From: JARRKC01 sp037388505
GTDB taxonomy: Bacteria; Acidobacteriota; UBA6911; RPQK01; JAPXNP01
Direction: 5' to 3'
Assembly (NCBI GenBank): GCA_037388505.1
Contig: JARRKC010000014.1
Location: 1 to 64,000 of the forward strand
Length of the DNA: 64,000 nt
The first letter of the stretch is position 1, and each line of letters begins with the position of its first letter. Positions 62,502 through 64,000 of this stretch are shown in pieces. Both the position numbers and the translations under genes were made by a program. The notes beneath the pieces were generated by a model. That model was not told where the DNA came from and made no database searches. It saw only the letters and a list, made by a program, of their open reading frames with translations.

Positions 62502-62530
62502 TCGACAATCGCCCCGGTCCCTTATAGAAT
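62502..62530 (+). promoter_or_regulatory. Putative promoter of the second symporter gene
   Basis: TCGACA (62502-62507), 17 bases, TAGAAT (62525-62530), ending eight bases before the ATG. No ribosome-binding sequence intervenes, so a leaderless or nearly leaderless message is suggested. Confidence 0.4.
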
Positions 62531-62538
62531 CTTGCGGC

Positions 62539-64000
62539 ATGACGAGTAGCTTGCTTCCGTGGTGTCCTGTTCTCGCTCAGAGCACTCCGAACCGTCTGCT
62601 CTCGCTGACGACGATCGATTTGCTCATCATCATCATCTACTTCGCCATCGTCCTGGGTATCGGACTCTACCTGAAGAGCCATACGAAGACCGGCGACGAC
62701 TTCTTCCTCGCGGGTCGGGAGATGACCGCGTGGGTGGCGGGCCTGAGCTTCCTGGCCGCCAACCTCGGTTCCCTGGAGTTGATGGGCTGGGCTGCGGCTG
62801 CGTACCAGTACGGGATTCTGGCGACTCACTGGTACTGGATCGGCGCCATACCGGCCATGCTCTTTCTGGCCGTGGTCATGATGCCCTTCTATTACATCTC
62901 CAAGACTCATTCAGTGCCGGGCTACCTGAAGCTCAGGTTCGGAGAGGATTCGCGGGCGCTGGCGGCCGTGTCGTTCGGTTTCATGACGATCCTCATGAGC
63001 GGAGTCAATATGTTCTCGATGGCTCTCGTCATGAAGGTCGTCCTGGGCTGGGATCTGCACTTCAGCATCTGGGTCTCGTCGCTGACAGTTGCCGTCTATG
63101 TGGCCCTTGGCGGACTGCTTTCAGCCATCTTCAACGAGGTTCTCCAGTTCGTCCTCATCTGGTTTGGCGCTATGCTGATCCCCATCATCGGCCTCATCGA
63201 AACCGGAGGCTGGGACGGTATGGTGCAGCGCATCCACCAGAACTTCCCCGGTCAGGACTATACGCACCTTTGGAGCACCCTCGGTCACTTTTCCGACAAT
63301 CCCATGGGGATTCACTGGACCGGCATCGTTTTCGGTCTCGGCTTCATCATCTCCTTCGGTTACTGGACCACCGACTTTCTCGTCGTCCAGCGCGTTCTCT
63401 CGGCCAAGGATTTACGCTCGGCCAAGCTCGCGCCTGTAATCGGCGCGGGCTTCAAGATGATGGTTCCGTTCATCGTGATCCTGCCGGGTCTGCTGGCTCT
63501 GGCGGTTCTTCCCTACAAGTTGGTTGGAGAGAGCGAGGCTGTCCTGACGGGAGCACACAGCTACAACGAGGTCCTGCCTCTGATGCTGGCGCGCTATCTG
63601 GGACCCGGCCTGCTGGGTCTCGGGATCACGGCCCTGATCGCAGGGTTCATGTCGGGAATGGCGGGCAACGTCAGTGCTTTTGCCACCGTGTGGACGTACG
63701 ACATCTACAGGGCGCTTATCAAGAAGGACGCCGACGACAGCCACTACGTACGGATGGGCCGCTGGTCGACCATCCTCGGCGTACTGGTCAGCATCGCAGC
63801 TGCCTATGCCGTCATGCAGTTCCTCAGCATCATGGACTACGTGCAGGCGCTCTTCAGCTTCTTCATTGCACCGCTTTTCGGGACCGTTGTATTGGGAATG
63901 CTCTGGAAACGATGTACCCCCGCCGGCGGCTTCTGGGGCCTTCTGGCGGGAACCGTTTCCTCGATTGGGATGTGGGTGTGGGTCCGCGAGGTTCCCTCTG
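62539..64000 (+). CDS. Sodium:solute symporter (SSS family), 3' end beyond window
   Basis: Open from ATG 62539 through the right edge, 487 codons so far with no stop. The translation has an N-terminal hydrophobic start, then DFFLAGREMTAWVAGLSFLAANLGSLELMGWAAAAYQYG, the sodium-site region of SSS transporters, and later SFGYWTTDFLVVQRVLSAKDLRSAKLAP and GMAGNVSAFATVWTYDIYRALIKKDADDSHYVRMGR. These are typical of sodium/sugar-type members. At least eleven membrane segments are visible. Divergent from the efflux operon; the substrate is unknown. Confidence 0.93.
   Translation, partial: MTSSLLPWCPVLAQSTPNRLLSLTTIDLLIIIIYFAIVLGIGLYLKSHTKTGDDFFLAGREMTAWVAGLSFLAANLGSLELMGWAAAAYQYGILATHWYWIGAIPAMLFLAVVMMPFYYISKTHSVPGYLKLRFGEDSRALAAVSFGFMTILMSGVNMFSMALVMKVVLGWDLHFSIWVSSLTVAVYVALGGLLSAIFNEVLQFVLIWFGAMLIPIIGLIETGGWDGMVQRIHQNFPGQDYTHLWSTLGHFSDNPMGIHWTGIVFGLGFIISFGYWTTDFLVVQRVLSAKDLRSAKLAPVIGAGFKMMVPFIVILPGLLALAVLPYKLVGESEAVLTGAHSYNEVLPLMLARYLGPGLLGLGITALIAGFMSGMAGNVSAFATVWTYDIYRALIKKDADDSHYVRMGRWSTILGVLVSIAAAYAVMQFLSIMDYVQALFSFFIAPLFGTVVLGMLWKRCTPAGGFWGLLAGTVSSIGMWVWVREVPS

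Overview
The window is about 64 kb of GC-rich bacterial chromosome with densely packed genes, mostly on the minus strand. The gene content points to a Gram-negative, aerobic, heterotrophic bacterium, most likely an acidobacteriote. It has an outer membrane (LptD, TolC), homodimeric pyruvate dehydrogenase, the MEP isoprenoid pathway (IspG), class II DAHP synthase, a complete hut pathway and a YtxJ-type protein of the bacillithiol system. It also has Gld-like ABC genes next to DUF4340, and many short low-complexity intergenic repeats. The phylum is an inference from gene content, not a measurement.

Layout. 1-506: a tandem array of 89-bp units that may continue past the left edge. 507-1868: two small secreted proteins. 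2155-6563: a receiver/PPDK-N hybrid protein and a glutamate dehydrogenase that has Gln at the catalytic-lysine position. 6740-7537: a small hypothetical gene and a CMD/AhpD-like protein. 7974-12573 (plus strand): lptD-folK, lepB and a DUF5658-like membrane protein. 12605-16697: aceF and aceE. 16762-21464: a Gld-type ABC exporter locus (ATPase, permease, GldG-like, DUF4340). 21590-26438: ispG, a GerMN protein, an aminotransferase, YtxJ and a trans-sulfuration enzyme. 26674-29180: an Smr protein and an M3 oligopeptidase. 29252-34685: DAHP synthase, zinc alcohol dehydrogenase and a secreted M14 peptidase. 34825-37634: the three-subunit proton-translocating transhydrogenase. 37959-40691: a large secreted protein with an internally duplicated module. 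40833-46193: hutU-hutH-hutI-hutG, divergent from a sodium:solute symporter at 46352. 48389-49877: an IS481-type element followed by a large inverted repeat. 49888-54986: a second trans-sulfuration paralogue, a tandem universal stress protein, a ROK protein and an EAL-HDOD protein. 55025-62383: a tightly coupled tetR-tolC-hlyD-ABC-ABC-permease-permease efflux operon. 62539-end: a second sodium:solute symporter, cut by the window edge.

How the genes work together. The hut genes degrade histidine to glutamate by the formimidoylglutamase route. Glutamate metabolism (GdhA) and NADPH balance (Pnt) are encoded elsewhere in the window. The efflux operon encodes a complete envelope-spanning pump with its own repressor and a clear sigma-70-type promoter. 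The most unusual items are the Gln-substituted GdhA, the long inverted repeat beside the IS element, an inverted repeat centred between the divergent hut and symporter promoters, the asymmetric ABC ATPase pair, and a repeat family placed in the same orientation just behind several genes. In one case that repeat has become the C-terminus of the upstream protein.
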